Below, piece by piece: positions 61,376 to 64,000 of a stretch of DNA of 64,000 nt. Below the pieces are notes generated by a model, which saw only the letters and a list, made by a program, of their open reading frames with translations, ran no database searches and was not told the origin of the DNA. Each line of letters begins with the position of its first letter. The stretch's first letter is position 1. The stretch is from contig NZ_JAMXMY010000012.1 of assembly GCF_024055795.1 (NCBI RefSeq), forward strand, positions 186,001-250,000. The letters are read 5' to 3'. The stretch is from Actinoallomurus purpureus (GTDB lineage: Bacteria; Actinomycetota; Actinomycetes; Streptosporangiales; Streptosporangiaceae). The position numbers and the translations under genes were made by a program.

Positions 61376-64000
61376 TCAGCCGCCGAGGATCTTGGTGAGG
61401 AACTGGCCCGTGTGGCTCGCCTGGATCTTCGCGATGTCCTCCGGGGTGCCGGAGGCGACGACGGTGCCGCCGCGCGAGCCGCCCTCCGGGCCCATGTCGA
61501 TGATCCAGTCGGCGGTCTTGACGACGTCGAGGTTGTGCTCGATCACGATGACCGTGTTGCCCTTCTCGACGAGGCCGTTCAGCACGCCGAGGAGCTTGCG
61601 GATGTCCTCGAAGTGCAGGCCGGTCGTGGGCTCGTCGAGCACGTAGATCGTGCGCCCGGTGGAGCGCCGCTGCAGTTCGGAGGCGAGCTTGACCCGCTGC
61701 GCCTCGCCACCGGACAGCGTCGGCGCGGGCTGGCCGAGCCGGACGTAGCCGAGACCGACGTCGTTGAGCGTCTGGAGATGGCGGCGGATCGCCGGGATGG
61801 CCTCGAAGAACTCCAGGCCCTCCTCGATCGGCATGTCGAGGACCTCGGAGATCGTCTTGCCCTTGTAATGGACCTCCAGGGTCTCCCGGTTGTAGCGGGC
61901 GCCGTGACAGACCTCACAGGGGACGTACACGTCGGGCAGGAACTGCATCTCGATCTTGAGGGTGCCGTCACCGGAGCACGCCTCGCAGCGGCCGCCCTTG
62001 ACGTTGAAGGAGAACCGGCCGGGTTGGTAGCCGCGCACCTTCGCCTCGGCGGTCGCCGCGAACAGCTTACGGACGTGGTCGAACACGCCCGTGTAGGTGG
62101 CCGGGTTCGACCGCGGGGTGCGGCCGATCGGCGACTGGTCGACGTGGACGACCTTGTCGAGCTGGTCGACCCCGTTGATTCGCTTGTGCCGGCCGGGCAC
62201 GGTGCGGGCGCCGTGGAGCTGCTTGGCCAGCGAGGTGTAGAGGATGTCGTTGACCAGCGTCGACTTGCCGGACCCCGACACGCCCGTGACGGCGGTGAAG
62301 ACGCCGAGCGGGAACGCGACGTCGATGTCGCGCAGGTTGTGCTCGCGGGCCCCCTTGACGACCAGCTCACGCCCGCGCTGGCGCTTGCGGCGGCTCGCCG
62401 GGACCGGGATCTCCCTCCGGCCGGAGATGTACGCCCCGGTCATCGAGGCCTCGTGGGCCAGGAGCTCCTCGACCGGGCCGCTGACGACGACCTGACCGCC
62501 GTGCTCGCCCGCGCCCGGGCCGATGTCGACGACCCAGTCGGCGGCCCGGATGGTGTCCTCGTCGTGCTCGACGACGATGAGGGTGTTGCCGATGTCGCGC
62601 AGCCGGATCAGCGTCTCCAGCAGGCGGTGGTTGTCGCGCTGGTGCAGGCCGATCGACGGCTCGTCCAGGACGTACAGCACGCCCACCAGCCCGGAGCCGA
62701 TCTGGGTGGCCAGGCGGATGCGCTGCGCCTCGCCGCCGGCGAGGGTCGCCGATGCGCGGTCGAGGCTGAGGTAGTCGAGGCCGACGTCGAGCAGGAAGCC
62801 GAGCCGGGCGTTGATCTCCTTGAGCACCGCCTCGGCGATGTGCTTCTCCCGCTCGCTCAGCTCCATGTTGAGCAGGAACTTCGCGCACTCCCCGATCGGC
62901 ATCGCGGCCACGTCGGCGATCGACCGGTCGTTGACCGTGACGGCGAGCACGACCGGCTTGAGCCGTTTGCCCTCACACGATGGGCACGGGATCTCCCGCA
63001 TGTAGCCCTCGAACCGCTCCCGGCTCGAGTCGCTCTCCGCCTCGGAGTGCCGCCGCTGAATGTACGGGATCACGCCCTCGTACGTCGTGTAGTAGGACCG
63101 CAGCCGGCCGTACCGGTTGCGGTAGCTCACGTGCACCTGCGTGTCGTGGCCCTGCAGGATCGCCTTGCGCGCCTTGGCCGGGAGCTTCTCCCAGGGCGTG
63201 TCGAGGTCGAAGCCCATCGCGTCGCCGAGCGCGCCGAGCAGTCGCAGGAAGTAGTCGCTGATGTGGCCGTTCGACCAGGGCGAGATCGCCCCCTCGCCGA
63301 GGGTCTTCTCCGGGTCGGGCACGAGCAGCTCCGGGTCGACCTCCATGCGGGTGCCGAGGCCGGTGCAGTCGGGGCAGGCGCCGTACGGGGAGTTGAACGA
63401 GAAGGATCGCGGCTCGAGCTCATCGAACGACAGGTCGTCGTAGGGGCAGTAGAGGTGCTCGGAGAACATCCGCTCGCGCTGCTCGTCGTCCTCGGGAAGG
63501 TCGACGAAGTCCAGGATGACCGTGCCCCCGGTGAGCCCGAGCGCCGTCTCGATCGAGTCGGCGAGCCGGCGACGGGCGCCCTCCTTGACGCTCAGCCGGT
63601 CGACGACGACCTCGATGTCGTGCTTCTCGTACTTCTTGAGTTTGGGGGCCTCGTCGAGGCGTACGAGGTTGCCGTCGACGCGGGCGCGGGAGAAGCCCTT
63701 CGTCTGCATCTCGCGGAACAGCTCGGCGTATTCGCCCTTGCGGCCGCGGATCACCGGGGCGAGCACCTGGAACCGGGTGCCCTCGTCGAACTCCAGCACC
63801 CGGTCGACGATCTGCTGGGGCGTCTGCTTGGAGATCGGCCGGCCGCAGATCGGGCAGTGCGGATGGCCGATGCGGGCCCAGAGCAGACGGAGGTAGTCGT
63901 AGACCTCGGTGATGGTGCCGACCGTCGAACGCGGATTCTTCGAGGTCGACTTCTGGTCGATCGAGACCGCCGGGGACAGGCCCTCGATGAAGTCGACGTC
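61376..64000 (-). CDS. uvrA: Excinuclease ABC subunit A, 5' end off the window
   Basis: The DNA-damage-recognition ATPase of nucleotide excision repair. The frame is open from the right edge ([20 protein letters not shown]) down to 61376, about 874 residues; roughly 70-80 N-terminal residues with the first Walker A are missing. Visible are [12 protein letters not shown], a zinc module CPDCTGLG, the first signature domain ([20 protein letters not shown]), the second Walker [15 protein letters not shown], a Cys-rich zinc module ([17 protein letters not shown]) and the second signature [15 protein letters not shown] with Walker [12 protein letters not shown]. No disruption is seen. Confidence 0.97.
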   Translation of the reverse strand, partial: DVDFIEGLSPAVSIDQKSTSKNPRSTVGTITEVYDYLRLLWARIGHPHCPICGRPISKQTPQQIVDRVLEFDEGTRFQVLAPVIRGRKGEYAELFREMQTKGFSRARVDGNLVRLDEAPKLKKYEKHDIEVVVDRLSVKEGARRRLADSIETALGLTGGTVILDFVDLPEDDEQRERMFSEHLYCPYDDLSFDELEPRSFSFNSPYGACPDCTGLGTRMEVDPELLVPDPEKTLGEGAISPWSNGHISDYFLRLLGALGDAMGFDLDTPWEKLPAKARKAILQGHDTQVHVSYRNRYGRLRSYYTTYEGVIPYIQRRHSEAESDSSRERFEGYMREIPCPSCEGKRLKPVVLAVTVNDRSIADVAAMPIGECAKFLLNMELSEREKHIAEAVLKEINARLGFLLDVGLDYLSLDRASATLAGGEAQRIRLATQIGSGLVGVLYVLDEPSIGLHQRDNHRLLETLIRLRDIGNTLIVVEHDEDTIRAADWVVDIGPGAGEHGGQVVVSGPVEELLAHEASMTGAYISGRREIPVPASRRKRQRGRELVVKGAREHNLRDIDVAFPLGVFTAVTGVSGSGKSTLVNDILYTSLAKQLHGARTVPGRHKRINGVDQLDKVVHVDQSPIGRTPRSNPATYTGVFDHVRKLFAATAEAKVRGYQPGRFSFNVKGGRCEACSGDGTLKIEMQFLPDVYVPCEVCHGARYNRETLEVHYKGKTISEVLDMPIEEGLEFFEAIPAIRRHLQTLNDVGLGYVRLGQPAPTLSGGEAQRVKLASELQRRSTGRTIYVLDEPTTGLHFEDIRKLLGVLNGLVEKGNTVIVIEHNLDVVKTADWIIDMGPEGGSRGGTVVASGTPEDIAKIQASHTGQFLTKILGG

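Overview
The window is high-GC actinobacterial DNA: almost every codon ends in G or C, GTG starts are common, and 4-bp ATGA/GTGA overlaps join genes in operons. It carries an RbpA gene, WhiA, a PimB'-like mannosyltransferase and an OpcA/Zwf pair. Gene order in 32-43 kb and 51-64 kb follows the block known from Streptomyces and relatives: ctaB-tkt-tal-pgi-zwf-opcA-pgl, then secG-tpiA-pgk-gapA-whiA-yvcK-rapZ-uvrC, then uvrA. A filamentous actinomycete is likely; Streptosporangiales or Thermomonosporaceae is only a guess.

Layout. 0-6 kb: a partial epoxide hydrolase, argF with a textbook ARG box, a two-gene ABC exporter, an EamA transporter and ctaA. 6-30.4 kb is accessory in character. It holds a membrane-anchored esterase, a FemAB/GNAT protein, PolX, the NO pair nsrR-hmp with a 23-bp operator-like palindrome, and a GntR regulator divergent from a complete E1alpha-E1beta-E2 dehydrogenase operon with a perfect 22-bp palindrome between them. 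It continues with a PimB'-like glycosyltransferase, a second ABC exporter, two tandem near-duplicate histidine kinases with one response regulator, a ferredoxin-ferredoxin reductase fusion with a P450, and a secreted GH92 mannosidase behind a LacI-type operator. 30.4-43.2 kb: a DUF2871 membrane protein, a PrsW protease with a repetitive tail, ctaB and the pentose phosphate operon. 43-47.4 kb is a decayed patch: an amidase lies among TnpB, HsaA-like hydroxylase and IS66 remnants. 47.4-51 kb: a ClpP-like protein that has lost its catalytic residues, an ACT-GNAT acetyltransferase, glyA behind a ZTP riboswitch, and rbpA. 51-60 kb: secG, lower glycolysis, whiA, yvcK, rapZ and uvrC, all on the minus strand. 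60-64 kb: two paralogous Rieske lipoproteins behind a TetR-type palindrome, and uvrA running off the right edge.

How the parts work together. The right half is central carbon metabolism plus growth control and excision repair. The pentose phosphate genes make NADPH and feed glycolysis. Two DasR-type sites upstream of gapA could link lower glycolysis to a GntR/HutC regulator. The left half is a series of small, self-contained regulated modules, several with a recognisable operator next to the gene it would control.

No CRISPR array, defence island, prophage, tRNA or rRNA was seen. The least ordinary items are the catalytically dead ClpP paralogue, the duplicated kinase pair, the self-contained Fdx-FdR/P450 chain, the duplicated Rieske lipoproteins with their operator, and the gene remnants.
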